From CAHJXF01 sp038240015 (GTDB lineage: Bacteria > Pseudomonadota > Gammaproteobacteria > Burkholderiales > Burkholderiaceae_D), in the NCBI GenBank assembly GCA_038240015.1, contig JBBSEF010000022.1, forward strand, positions 1-41,274: a DNA stretch of 41,274 nucleotides. Direction: 5' to 3'. Under the pieces are notes generated by a model. The model ran no database searches. It was not told the origin of the DNA and saw nothing but the letters and a program-made list of their open reading frames with translations. Positions 16,575-25,069 of this stretch are shown piece by piece. The translations under genes were made by a program, and so were the position numbers. The first letter of the stretch is position 1. Each line of letters starts with the position of its first letter.

Positions 16575-16961
16575 ATGACCCAGAGAATCAACACGCATCC
16601 GTACTTCAAGGAATTGTTCGGCGCATTGCTGCTGTACGCCGTAATCCTGATCGCGGCGTTGACCTACGGGCAACGCCTCCCCCAAGGCACACTGCAGACT
16701 GCCATCTATGTCAGTCCGATGCTGCCTTTCCTCTTGGCGGTGTGGGCCATCGTCAGACAGATTCGGCGTTCTGACGAGTTCATCCGCAAGGTCACGCTTG
16801 AACACGTGGCGATTGCGGCGGCGGTCACGGCCGGCTGGACGTTCACTTACGGTTTTCTCGAGAATGCCGGCTATCCCAAGCTGAGCCTGTTCACGGTATG
16901 GCCGGTGATGGGTGCGGTGTGGGGCGTGCTGGCGATCGTCGAAAACTGGCGCAATCGATGA
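16575..16961 (+). CDS. Small integral membrane protein (partner of HTH regulator)
   Basis: The start is ATG 16575 with AGGAG 6 nt upstream. The 128-aa protein has about four hydrophobic helices: residues 13-32 (ELFGALLLYAVILIAALTYG), 43-62 (YVSPMLPFLLAVWAIVRQI), 76-95 (VAIAAAVTAGWTFTYGF) and 103-122 (LFTVWPVMGAVWGVLAIV), with the acidic/basic loop RRSDEFIRKVTLE between the second and third. No catalytic motif is seen. Membrane protein/HTH pairs of this shape are widespread in bacteria and archaea, but their role is little known. Its last codon overlaps the ATG of the regulator gene (ATGA at 16958-16961), so both proteins are made together. Confidence 0.92.
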   Translation: MTQRINTHPYFKELFGALLLYAVILIAALTYGQRLPQGTLQTAIYVSPMLPFLLAVWAIVRQIRRSDEFIRKVTLEHVAIAAAVTAGWTFTYGFLENAGYPKLSLFTVWPVMGAVWGVLAIVENWRNR

Positions 16962-17152
16962 AGAACATCGTTCGCGAACTGCGCACTGAGAACGGCTGGA
17001 GTCAGGCGGTGCTAGCGGACCGTTTGCACGTTTCGCGACAGACGATCAACGCGATCGAGACAGGACGCTACGACCCCAGCCTGCCGTTGGCATTCGCCAT
17101 TGCGAAGGTCTTCAAAACCCACATCGAGGCGATCTTCTCGGCCGGCAAGTAG
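16958..17152 (+). CDS. Small XRE-family HTH regulator
   Basis: This 64-aa protein is a single Cro/CI-type helix-turn-helix: RELRTENGWSQAVLADRLHVSRQTINAIETGRYDPSLPLAFAIAKVF, with the recognition helix at VSRQTINAIE. The C-terminal FKTHIEAIF is typical of the short YgzD/YozG-like group that is encoded beside small membrane proteins. It should bind DNA as a dimer. The two inverted near-palindromes around its own promoter (16501-16558) are the obvious binding sites, implying autorepression. It overlaps the membrane protein gene by 4 nt. Confidence 0.95.
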   Translation: MKNIVRELRTENGWSQAVLADRLHVSRQTINAIETGRYDPSLPLAFAIAKVFKTHIEAIFSAGK

Positions 17153-17220
17153 CCTTGCATCGGAACGTCAGGAGGCCGATGCGGCCTGCGGGCGAGGTGG
17201 TTCGTCGCTGACTACGTTTC

Positions 17221-18492
17221 TCAGCGAATCAACTGATTCATGTCGATGATCGGCATCAGGATAGCGAGCACGATCAACAAGACCATCGCGCCCATTGCGA
17301 GCACCAGCAGCGGTTCGAGCAAGCTCGTCAACCATAGCGTGCGGCGCTCGAGTTCGTCGGACTGACTGGTGGCCGCGCGCTCGAGCATCTCGGGCAGCTT
17401 GCCGGTCGCCTCGCCGCTTGCGATCAGGTTCAACAACACCGGCGGAAACTCACCGCGCTCGCCGCGCGGAGGTCGCAGCGCGCGCGACAGCGATGCGCCT
17501 TCGCGCACGCGCACGATCGCATCGTCGACCGTGTCGCGCAACACCACATTGCTCATCGTGTCGCGAGCAGCCACCAACGCGCGAAGGATCGGCACGCCCG
17601 CGCCCACCAGAATCGCCAGCGTGTCGGAGAAGCGCGCAAGGTCGGCGCGCTTCACCAGTGGTCCCGCGAGCGGCAGCGTCAACAAGCGCGCGTGCCACGC
17701 GCGCTTCGGGCCGGGACGCTTCAACAACGTGCGCGTGAGCCATGCGATGAACGCCAGCGCAATCGCGACCATCCATCCATAAGTGCGAATGAAATTCGAC
17801 AGGCCGATCAGTGCAAGCGTAAGGAACGGCAGCTTCTGCTTGGTCTGCGCGAACACGCCGATGATCTGCGGGACCACGTACACCAACAGCGCCGTGACGA
17901 CCAGGATCGCAACGCCCGTCACGATCGCCGGATAGATGAAAGCCGCGGTGACCTTGGCCTTCAACGCGTTGCGCCTTTCTATGTGATCGGCGAGGCGCAT
18001 CAGTACCGTACCCAGGTCGCCCGACTGCTCGCCTGCCGCGATCAATGCGCGATCGAGTTCGGGGATGTCGCGAGGATGGCGCGCGAAGGCGGATGCGAGC
18101 GTCATGCCCGACACCACGTCGCCGCGAATCGCGGCGAGGAGGTCGCGCACGCGTGGCTTCTCGGCCTGGTCCTGCACGACCGCCAACGCCTGCGCGAGCG
18201 GCAGGCCCGCGGTGACGAGGCTGGCGAGTTGTCTCACCATCAACGCGCGCTCGTTGCCGGGCAGCCGGCGCCGCAATCCGCGGCGCGTTCCGGGATCCGC
18301 ATTCGTCGCCCGGGACTGCGCGTCGCTGCCGTTGATGCGCGCATCGTTCGACGCGCTGAGCGCCTCGACCGTCAACGGCGTCAAGCCCTGTTGCCGCAGA
18401 CCGGCGCGCGCGAGCCGCGGACTGTCGGCATCGAGCACGCCGGTGCGAATGCGGCCCGAGTTCTCCGCCGCCTCGTAGCGAAACGCGGTCAT
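17221..18492 (-). CDS. gspF: Type II secretion inner-membrane platform protein GspF
   Basis: The start is ATG 18492, giving 423 aa; upstream in-frame codons fall within the preceding VOC gene. GspF is the polytopic inner-membrane core on which the ATPase GspE drives pseudopilus assembly. Two T2SSF repeats are visible (first from ERALMVRQLASLVTAGLPLAQAL at about 105, second from ARFSDTLAILVGAGVPILRAL at about 300), and three hydrophobic helices (around 200-225, 250-268 and at the C-terminus, LLEPLLVLAMGAMVLLIVLAILMPI). In most gsp operons it directly follows gspE; here three unrelated small genes lie between them. Confidence 0.97.
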   Translation of the reverse strand: MTAFRYEAAENSGRIRTGVLDADSPRLARAGLRQQGLTPLTVEALSASNDARINGSDAQSRATNADPGTRRGLRRRLPGNERALMVRQLASLVTAGLPLAQALAVVQDQAEKPRVRDLLAAIRGDVVSGMTLASAFARHPRDIPELDRALIAAGEQSGDLGTVLMRLADHIERRNALKAKVTAAFIYPAIVTGVAILVVTALLVYVVPQIIGVFAQTKQKLPFLTLALIGLSNFIRTYGWMVAIALAFIAWLTRTLLKRPGPKRAWHARLLTLPLAGPLVKRADLARFSDTLAILVGAGVPILRALVAARDTMSNVVLRDTVDDAIVRVREGASLSRALRPPRGERGEFPPVLLNLIASGEATGKLPEMLERAATSQSDELERRTLWLTSLLEPLLVLAMGAMVLLIVLAILMPIIDMNQLIR

Positions 18493-18496
18493 CGCT

Positions 18497-18685
18497 TCAC
18501 GACGCAGCCATCCAGAACACGTTGAGCTTGTTGCCGTCGAGGTCGCGAAAATAGCCGGCATAGAAACTGTCGCCGCGCGGGCCGGCCGGGCCTTCGTCCT
18601 TCGCGCCGAGTTCGCCGAGCAAGGTGTCGTAGAAGGCGGCGGCGCGCGTCATGTCGGCGGTACCGAGCGTGGCATATCCGATCAT
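18497..18685 (-). pseudogene. VOC/glyoxalase-family protein with internal deletion
   Basis: This 62-aa product is half the usual length. Residues 1-28 (MIGYATLGTADMTRAAAFYDTLLGELGA) are a normal VOC-family N-terminus, and residues 29-62 (KDEGPAGPRGDSFYAGYFRDLDGNKLNVF) are a normal C-terminus; about 60 residues that usually lie between are absent. The frame is kept across the junction, near base 18600. The missing part would hold one beta-alpha-beta-beta-beta unit and at least one metal ligand, so the protein is probably inactive unless it pairs as half units. It overlaps the DUF2726 gene by ATGA and ends 4 nt before gspF. Confidence 0.8.
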
Positions 18686-19293
18686 GGCTGGGTCTCCTCA
18701 GTGAACATTTCGGGATCGTTGATTGCATCGATGCGCGTGATGTGCAGGCTCGGCTCCACGCGTCTGGGCAATGATTTCACGTCGGGAAGCGAACCATCGC
18801 CAACGACCCCATCGATCGCTCTGCGAATTTCTTCCTCGTCGGGCAGCGCCGAAGCGCGCCAGCGAATCAACGCGACATCGGCTGCGGCCAAGGCGCGGTT
18901 CTTCACATCGTCGCGTTTGATGCTTCGCGCACGCGCATGCGTCGAGTCGTCGAGTTCGATCGCAGCGACGATCGAGAAGTCACGATTGCAAATCAGGAAG
19001 TCGATGCTTTTCTTGTCGATGCGATTGTTCCATCCGGTGTCGGTCGTCCCTTTGCGAACGGTCAGAAAACGCGAGATCTGAACTTGTGCAAGCACGATGT
19101 GCTCCGGTAGAGCCTGCACAAGTCGGTAATAGAGAACTTGCTCGATATGCGACAGCGGGAATTTCGATACGAAGGGCCAGCTCTCTTCACCGCCTTGCTT
19201 GCGTAGCAGAGCGCGCAGGACGAGTGTCGCGATGAGCACGCATAGCAATACAACCAACACCGGGAGCAAAGATTTCACGATTGAAACAGTCAT
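18682..19293 (-). CDS. Membrane-anchored DUF2726 protein (nuclease-like fold)
   Basis: This 203-aa protein has one N-terminal transmembrane helix (residues 7-29, KSLLPVLVVLLCVLIATLVLRAL) and a cytoplasmic DUF2726 domain. The stretch NRIDKKSIDFLICNRDFSIVAAIELDD followed by KRDDVKNRALAAADVALIRW is the family core; D (SIDFL), E (IELDD) and the RDDVKN lysine resemble a PD-(D/E)XK nuclease-type site. DUF2726 proteins occur alone or joined to helicases or topoisomerase zinc domains. Its role here is unknown. It starts by ATGA overlap with a 59-aa gene and ends by ATGA overlap with the VOC gene, so it is locked into the gsp transcript without a clear link to secretion. Confidence 0.9.
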   Translation of the reverse strand: MTVSIVKSLLPVLVVLLCVLIATLVLRALLRKQGGEESWPFVSKFPLSHIEQVLYYRLVQALPEHIVLAQVQISRFLTVRKGTTDTGWNNRIDKKSIDFLICNRDFSIVAAIELDDSTHARARSIKRDDVKNRALAAADVALIRWRASALPDEEEIRRAIDGVVGDGSLPDVKSLPRRVEPSLHITRIDAINDPEMFTEETQP

Positions 19294-19469
19294 CGGTGTT
19301 GGCGATCACGCCTCACCATTTCAGCCCTTGCTTCGGCACGATTGGCGATGGGTGTCGCGCGCGCGGCGGCCTTGAACTTCGCAAGCTCGCCTTCTGTCGC
19401 GGGCGTGAATCGAAGCTGCCCACTCTCATAAACGGCCAGCAATTCTTCAAAGGCATCGAGTCCCGTCAT
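19290..19469 (-). CDS. Small hypothetical protein (59 aa) between gspE and DUF2726 gene
   Basis: A reading frame runs from ATG 19469 to TGA 19290 on the minus strand. It starts 18 nt after the gspE stop, and its stop overlaps the DUF2726 ATG (ATGA), the same coupling used by its neighbours; that is the main support for it being real. The product begins MTGLDAFEELLAVYESGQL, is rich in Ala, Glu and Arg, is probably helical and ends RRDRQHR. No domain is recognised. It may be a partner of the DUF2726 protein. Confidence 0.7.
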   Translation of the reverse strand: MTGLDAFEELLAVYESGQLRFTPATEGELAKFKAAARATPIANRAEARAEMVRRDRQHR

Positions 19470-19487
19470 GTTGGTCTCATTCGCAAT

Positions 19488-21032
19488 TCAATCCCGCGTC
19501 ACACGATAGACTTCTTCCCTCGACGTCACGCCGCTCCTGATCCAACGTTCGCCGTCTTCGCGCAAGTTGGTCATGCCGGCCGCGCGTGCGGCTTCGCGCA
19601 GCGTAGGTTCGCCCGATTCGTCGTGGATCATGCCGCGCAAGCGGTCGTCGACGCGCATCAACTCGTAGATGCCGGTGCGGCCCTGGTAGCCGGTCAGTCC
19701 GCAGGTCGCGCAACCGACCGGATGCCAGTCCCGCATCACTCGTTCATCCGTGCGCTCGATCTTGCAGACCTCGCAGAGCTTGCGCACGAGCCGTTGCGCG
19801 ACCACGCCGAGCAGGCTCGACGACAGGAGAAAAGGCTCGACGCCCATGTCCGCGAGACGCGTGGCTGCCGACACGGCATCGTTGGTGTGCAAGGTCGCGA
19901 GCACGAGGTGGCCGGTCAGAGACGCCTGCACCGCGATCTGCGCGGTCTCGAGGTCGCGGATCTCGCCGATCATGATCACGTCGGGGTCCTGGCGCAGAAT
20001 CGCGCGCAGCGCGGCCGCGAAGCTCATGCCGATCTTCGCGTTGACCTGCGTCTGACCGATCGCGGGCAATTCGTATTCGATCGGGTCCTCGACCGTGAGG
20101 ATGTTGGTGGTGCTCGCATCGAGTCGCGCGAGCGCGGCGTAGAGCGTGGTGGTCTTGCCCGAACCGGTCGGGCCGGTGACGAGCACGATGCCGTGCGGCT
20201 GCTTGATCAACTGGTCGAAGGTCGCGAGCGTCTCGCGTCCCATGCCCAGGCCGGTGAGGTCGAGCCGTCCGGCTTCCTTGTCGAGCAGGCGCAGCACCGC
20301 GCGCTCGGGTTGGGACGGACTGTTACCGACCGGTAATGTCGAGACCCGCACGTCGAGTGGACGGCCCGCGACCCGGAGCGCGATGCGACCGTCCTGCGGC
20401 AGGCGCTTCTCGGCGATGTCGAGGTTGGCCATGATCTTGATGCGCGAGATCAGCGCCGAATGCAATTGACGTCGCGGCCGCACGATGTCGCGCAACGTGC
20501 CGTCGACGCGAAAGCGCACCACCGAATGCGTCTCGAAGGGCTCGAGGTGAATGTCGGACGCGCCTTCGCGCGCGGCTTCGGTGAAGAGCGCATTGATCAG
20601 GCGGATCACCGGCGCGTTGTCTTCGGCTTCGAGCAGATCCTCGATCTCGGGCACGTCCTGCATCAGACGCGACAGGTCGAGCGACGCATCGACCTCGTCG
20701 ACTACGCGCGCCGATGCGCCGTCGTCGGTCGCATAGGCTTTGGCGATCGCCTTGTCGAGCATGGCGCGCGGCACTTCGATCACACGCACCAGGCCGAGCG
20801 CGCGCTGCACTTCGGCGATCGCCACCGGCGACGTGGCCTCGCTGATCCACACCGAACGCGGGCCGACCGCATCGCCCTCGTCGTGCCGCGTGACCAGCAC
20901 CTGATGGTCGCGCGCGAACGCATAAGGCACTTCGCGCGCGACGCGAAGGTCGCGCGGAATGATCGCTGCGGATGGTCGATCCGCGGTCGACAGGTCGGCG
21001 ACTTGTGCGGCGCCAAAGCGCTCAGCGCTCAT
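19488..21032 (-). CDS. gspE: Type II secretion ATPase GspE
   Basis: This 514-aa protein powers pseudopilus assembly. The N-terminal domain (about 1-130) is followed by the conserved NALFTEAAREGASDIHLEPF segment, a Walker A motif GPTGSGKTTT, the Asp box NILTVEDPIEYE, Walker B DVIMIGEIRD and the His box GHLVLATLHTNDA. A zinc site is formed by two CxxC pairs (CEVC and CATC). The STLPVG...ERAVLRLLDK region carries a short extra NSPSQP compared with the common form. It starts by ATGA overlap with gspD, so secretin and ATPase are translated together. Confidence 0.98.
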   Translation of the reverse strand: MSAERFGAAQVADLSTADRPSAAIIPRDLRVAREVPYAFARDHQVLVTRHDEGDAVGPRSVWISEATSPVAIAEVQRALGLVRVIEVPRAMLDKAIAKAYATDDGASARVVDEVDASLDLSRLMQDVPEIEDLLEAEDNAPVIRLINALFTEAAREGASDIHLEPFETHSVVRFRVDGTLRDIVRPRRQLHSALISRIKIMANLDIAEKRLPQDGRIALRVAGRPLDVRVSTLPVGNSPSQPERAVLRLLDKEAGRLDLTGLGMGRETLATFDQLIKQPHGIVLVTGPTGSGKTTTLYAALARLDASTTNILTVEDPIEYELPAIGQTQVNAKIGMSFAAALRAILRQDPDVIMIGEIRDLETAQIAVQASLTGHLVLATLHTNDAVSAATRLADMGVEPFLLSSSLLGVVAQRLVRKLCEVCKIERTDERVMRDWHPVGCATCGLTGYQGRTGIYELMRVDDRLRGMIHDESGEPTLREAARAAGMTNLREDGERWIRSGVTSREEVYRVTRD

Positions 21033-23380
21033 CGCGCGATACCCGAGGGCGGCGTAGTCGACGACTTCGCGGGATCGACGGGCGCGTTGTTCGGCACTGC
21101 GGGCTTGCTCATCGGCGACTTGAACGGTTCGAGCGGTCCGATCCGCGACGCGTCGTCGCGCGGCGGGATCACCGTGCCCGGATTGTCCGGAAGTACCACC
21201 GAAGGCGGAGGCTGCGCCTCGATCTGCACCTTGCGCATCAAGTCGTACTTGTCCGCGAAGATGCCGCTGGCGGTGGGCTCGCGCACGATGTAGGGCCGCA
21301 GGATCACGAGCAGGTTGGTCTTCGAGCGCGAGCGGGTCTGATAGCGAAACAGTCCGCCGATATAGGGAATGCTGCCTAGCACCGGCACCTGGCTCACCCC
21401 GTTTTGCGCGTTGTCCTGGATCAGTCCGCCCAGGACGACGAACTGGCCGTCCTCGGGTTGCACGACCGTCGAGATCGAGCGCTTGTTGGTGGTCGGACCG
21501 GCAGGCGAGGCGAGGGTCGCGTTCACGATGCTCGACACTTCCTGATAGATCAAAAGTTTCACGGTGCCGTTGTCGGCGATAGTCGGCTTGATTTTCAACG
21601 TCAGGCCCACATCGCGCCGCTCGATGGTCTGAAACGGTGTGACCGTGGTTGCCGTGCCGGTCTGGGCATACTGGCCGGTCACGAACGGCACCTGCTGGCC
21701 GACAACGATCTGCGCTTCTTCGTTGTCGAGCGTGAGCAGGTTCGGCGTGGAGAGGATGTTGGCGTTGTTGTCGGTCTCAAGCGCGCGCGCAAGCAGCGCC
21801 AGATTGGTGATCGTGCCGATGCCCGGAATATTGATCGTGCCCTTCACGATGCCGACGTTCAATCCCTGCCCGACCGAGCCGGGAGAGATCGAGCTCGCGA
21901 TGATGTTGGTTCCCACGCCGCCGAAGTTGGTTCCGCCAATGACGTTGGTGCCGCGATTGTTGATGCCGCTGAAGTCCTGCCACTGGATGCCGAACTCGGA
22001 CGCAAGATCGGACGTGACTTCGACGATCAGCGCTTCAATGAAGACCTGCGGGCGGCGCACGTCGAGGGTGTCGATGATCGCGCGCAGGTTGCGATAGATC
22101 GGATCGGGCGCGGTGATGATCAGCGAGTTGGTCGCGGCATCGGCCTGGATGAAACCGCCGCCCCCTCCCCCGCCGCCGCCGGACGACGTCGAGCTGAAGG
22201 GATTCGAAAGCGTCGAAGCGGTCGAGCCGAACGAAGACTGATTGTTGTAGCTGCTCGGCGCAGCACCCGGCGGCACGCCCGGAGGCGGCGCGCTCAACTG
22301 GTTCTGCTGCGCACCGATGGGCGTGGCCGTACCGGCGGCCGAGGCCGCGAACGAACTCGACGTCGACGTGGGCGACAACGCGGAGCTGTCGCCCGAAATC
22401 ACCGAACGCAAGATTCCCGCGAGCTTCGCGGCTTCGGCGTTCTTCAGGTTCACGATGTGGATGTTGCCCGCGGTCGCGGTCGGCACATCGAGCCGCGCGA
22501 TCAAACCTTTTGCCGAAGCGATGCGCGCCGGACTGGTCGCGCGCAGCACGATGGTGTTGGTGCGCGGATCGGCCAGCACCGTGACGCGCTGTCCGGGATC
22601 GGTTGCGCCGCCCTGCGCGGGCTCCACCAGCCGCTGCACCAGCGGTGCAACGTCGACCGCTAGTGCGTATTGCAAAGGCACCACGTCGCCATCGGCCGAA
22701 GGCGGCGTATCGACGCCCGCGATGATGCGGCCGATGCGCTGCAGGTTGTCGGCGTAATCGGTGATGACGATCGAGTTGTTGCCGGGGTTGACCGTGATCG
22801 GATTGTTGGCGGTCACCAGGGGCCGCAGCATGTTGACCATGTTCGACGCCGACTCGTAGTTCAGCCGGAAGATCTGCGTGACGATCTGGTCGCCGCGGAT
22901 GCCGTCGCCGCGCGGCGTGCCGCGGCCGATCTGCGTCGGGCCGCCGGCGAACTTGGCATCGGCTTCGGGCAGCACTTTGTATACACCGTTCGATTCGACG
23001 ATCGTGAAGCCCTGAAAGCGCAGCGCCGTGAGCAGCAGGCGATAGGCTTCGGCGCGCGTCACCGGTTGCTCGGTCGTCAGGCTGATCGTTCCTTTCACGC
23101 GCGGATCGACGATGAAGTCGCGCTTGAGATACTGACCCATCGCGCGGATCACCGACTCGATGTCGGCGCCGACGAAGTTGAGCGAGACGCGATCTTCGGG
23201 GGCGGTCGCGGTGGTTCGCGATGCGGTGCGCGTGGTCTTCCTGACGCTCTGCGCGAACGCGTCATCGACTGGCGCGAGGTTCGCAAAAAGCAACGAGCCG
23301 GTGGCCGCGGCGATCAACGCGGCGCGCCCCGCGATCGCGCTTCGACGCGAAATTCGATGCGAGTTTGAATGATTCAACAT
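21029..23380 (-). CDS. gspD: Type II secretion outer-membrane secretin GspD
   Basis: The start is ATG 23380 (AAGG 6 nt upstream), giving 783 aa with a signal peptide ending near DDAFA. The N0 domain (VSLNFVGADIESVIRAMGQYL), N1-N3 repeats and the C-terminal secretin domain (VPVLGSIPYIGGLFRYQ, NLLVILRPYIV) are in order. It forms the multimeric outer-membrane channel. The N3 region is widened by a Ser/Gly/Pro-rich linker of about 90 residues (SALSPTSTSSSFAAS ... FSSTSSGGGGGGGGGF) with nine consecutive Gly. A C-terminal tail of about 70 residues rich in Pro follows the secretin domain and could bind a pilotin. It lies 43 nt after gspN. Confidence 0.97.
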   Translation of the reverse strand: MLNHSNSHRISRRSAIAGRAALIAAATGSLLFANLAPVDDAFAQSVRKTTRTASRTTATAPEDRVSLNFVGADIESVIRAMGQYLKRDFIVDPRVKGTISLTTEQPVTRAEAYRLLLTALRFQGFTIVESNGVYKVLPEADAKFAGGPTQIGRGTPRGDGIRGDQIVTQIFRLNYESASNMVNMLRPLVTANNPITVNPGNNSIVITDYADNLQRIGRIIAGVDTPPSADGDVVPLQYALAVDVAPLVQRLVEPAQGGATDPGQRVTVLADPRTNTIVLRATSPARIASAKGLIARLDVPTATAGNIHIVNLKNAEAAKLAGILRSVISGDSSALSPTSTSSSFAASAAGTATPIGAQQNQLSAPPPGVPPGAAPSSYNNQSSFGSTASTLSNPFSSTSSGGGGGGGGGFIQADAATNSLIITAPDPIYRNLRAIIDTLDVRRPQVFIEALIVEVTSDLASEFGIQWQDFSGINNRGTNVIGGTNFGGVGTNIIASSISPGSVGQGLNVGIVKGTINIPGIGTITNLALLARALETDNNANILSTPNLLTLDNEEAQIVVGQQVPFVTGQYAQTGTATTVTPFQTIERRDVGLTLKIKPTIADNGTVKLLIYQEVSSIVNATLASPAGPTTNKRSISTVVQPEDGQFVVLGGLIQDNAQNGVSQVPVLGSIPYIGGLFRYQTRSRSKTNLLVILRPYIVREPTASGIFADKYDLMRKVQIEAQPPPSVVLPDNPGTVIPPRDDASRIGPLEPFKSPMSKPAVPNNAPVDPAKSSTTPPSGIAR

Positions 23381-23423
23381 GTTCTGCCTTTTCCTCTGCG
23401 GTGCCTGATCGGCATCGTGTTGC

Positions 23424-24350
23424 TCAAGTCTTGTTGCCGGTTTCGATGACCGCTTCGTTGCCGCCACGTGTTCCTATCGTATCGAGCAGCGTCTTCAGTT
23501 GCGCGGCAACCGCCGACGAAGCGTCTGCCGCGGCGCGCGCGGTCACGCGCATCTGCGCGCGCGGTCCGCGAGGTGAATCGACTCTACTGCCGCTGCCTTG
23601 CAATTCGAGCGGTCCGTGCTCGGTCGCGATCGTCCATATCAGGCCGCTCGCGTTGTTCGACCACGTCACCCGATAGTCGCCCAAAGGCTTTACGGGGCTG
23701 ACCGCGAGCGACAGGTCGACGATGCGCACCGTTCCTTCGCCCACAAGCGCGCCGCCCGCATCGATGCGCATCGCCTTCCACCGCAATTCGGATCGGCCTT
23801 CGGGCCGGAGGGTATTCAACGGCGGGCCGGCCAATTGAAGCATCGACGTGGGAAGCACCGCGGCGCCCGCGCCGATATCGAGATCGCCGTTCGCGTAGCG
23901 GACATCGACCGGCTGCAGCAGCACGCCATCGTGCGTCAGATGCAGCACAGGCGCCAGTGTGCGCACGATTTCCAGCGTCCAGATGACGCGCCCCGGCAAC
24001 GCGAGGCGATCGCTCTGAGCGACCGCGGCATCGGCGGCATCGCGACCTCGATCGGGAGTTGCCTCGCGAGTTGACTCACGAGTTGACTCACCATCCGCAT
24101 CCGCTGCGTCGGAACCACGCGAGCCGATCGCGAGCACCGCGTTGCCCGACCAGATCGTGCCGCGCGCATCGGCAAGCAGCACGCGGCCTTGCGTGCGCGC
24201 GGCGAGAAAGCGTGCGAGCCAGTTGGCAGGCGCGTTTACAAGCATCACCGCGCCGACGACGAGAATAACCACGACCGCGCCGACGACGACGACAACGGGG
24301 CGCGCAACACCCGAACTGCGCGCCTGCGTGTGCGACAGGTCGTCCGACAT
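23424..24350 (-). CDS. gspN: Type II secretion protein GspN
   Basis: The start is ATG 24350, overlapping the gspM stop (ATGA); upstream in-frame codons lie inside gspM. The 308-aa protein has one N-terminal transmembrane helix (about 19-41, VVVVVGAVVVILVVGAVMLV) and a large periplasmic domain, as in GspN. The family features ANWLARFLAARTQGRVLLADARGTIWSG and LPGRVIWTLE are visible. GspN is an accessory part of the inner-membrane platform found in some systems such as those of Xanthomonas and Burkholderia. Residues 78-95 contain a Glu-Ser-Thr-Arg repeat made by a 12-bp DNA duplication at 24067-24090. Confidence 0.92.
   Translation of the reverse strand: MSDDLSHTQARSSGVARPVVVVVGAVVVILVVGAVMLVNAPANWLARFLAARTQGRVLLADARGTIWSGNAVLAIGSRGSDAADADGESTRESTREATPDRGRDAADAAVAQSDRLALPGRVIWTLEIVRTLAPVLHLTHDGVLLQPVDVRYANGDLDIGAGAAVLPTSMLQLAGPPLNTLRPEGRSELRWKAMRIDAGGALVGEGTVRIVDLSLAVSPVKPLGDYRVTWSNNASGLIWTIATEHGPLELQGSGSRVDSPRGPRAQMRVTARAAADASSAVAAQLKTLLDTIGTRGGNEAVIETGNKT
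24067..24090. repeat. 12-bp tandem repeat (x2) inside gspN
   Basis: CGAGTTGACTCA occurs twice in a row (24067-24078 and 24079-24090). It keeps the frame and encodes a repeated STRE unit in the GspN linker. Confidence 0.85.
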
Positions 24351-25069
24351 CACGGCCGCTGAGGAAGCGAGGCTGCAGGCGCCGCCACTGCAGCGCCCGG
24401 CACGGCGGCCGGCCCGGGTGCGGTCCAGTCGAGCACAGCCTCGGCACGCACATGTCCGACCGGGCCATTGGGCGCAAGCGCGGCGACCGACACGCGCACC
24501 GCGCGGGCCGCGAGCTCGCCCTCGGTCGCTGCCAGCCATGCGACCCAGACGCCGTAATCGATGTTGGCGAAACGCACACGCACACGACCGTTGGCCTCTG
24601 CCGCAACTTCGGGAGGATCGACGCGCGCACTCGGTGCGACGCTGACGCTCGCGATGGCGCCACTGACGGTCAGAGTCGGCGCGAGTCCGTTTGCCGATGC
24701 GCTCGACGCGGCGCTCGCCGCTTTTGCGCTTGCCGCTGATGCACTCGCGCCGGCGCTCGAGAGGCCGGCCCGCTCGAGCGATCGCTTGACCGCAGCCACG
24801 CGATCGTCAGGCGCGATCGGCGTGGTGTTGCCGCCCGCCGCGCGCAATCGCAGCGCCTCGTCGGCCATCGCGCGCAACGAGCCGGCGTCCGCGCGCAACT
24901 GCGGCAGATCGCCTTCGAGCTTGCGGATGCCGATTGCCGCGGGCTCCCAGAGCAGCAGGTAGCCGGCGACGAGCACGAGTACGGCAATGCCCAGCAGTAC
25001 GAGACCGCGTTCGCGCATTTCGAGCGCCCGCCACCACGCGACGAGCGCGTTGCCGCCTCGCGGGTTCAT
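24350..25069 (-). CDS. gspM: Type II secretion protein GspM
   Basis: The start is ATG 25069, 6 nt after GGAGG; a GTG directly before it (25072) is in frame but worse placed. The ATG shares one base with the gspL stop. The 239-aa protein has a short cytoplasmic N-terminus, one transmembrane helix (about 22-42, GLVLLGIAVLVLVAGYLLLW) and a periplasmic ferredoxin-like domain. GspM stabilises GspL in the inner-membrane platform. The linker at about 102-123 is almost only Ser and Ala (SSAGASASAASAKAASAASS), another low-complexity insert in this locus. Confidence 0.93.
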   Translation of the reverse strand: MNPRGGNALVAWWRALEMRERGLVLLGIAVLVLVAGYLLLWEPAAIGIRKLEGDLPQLRADAGSLRAMADEALRLRAAGGNTTPIAPDDRVAAVKRSLERAGLSSAGASASAASAKAASAASSASANGLAPTLTVSGAIASVSVAPSARVDPPEVAAEANGRVRVRFANIDYGVWVAWLAATEGELAARAVRVSVAALAPNGPVGHVRAEAVLDWTAPGPAAVPGAAVAAPAASLPQRP

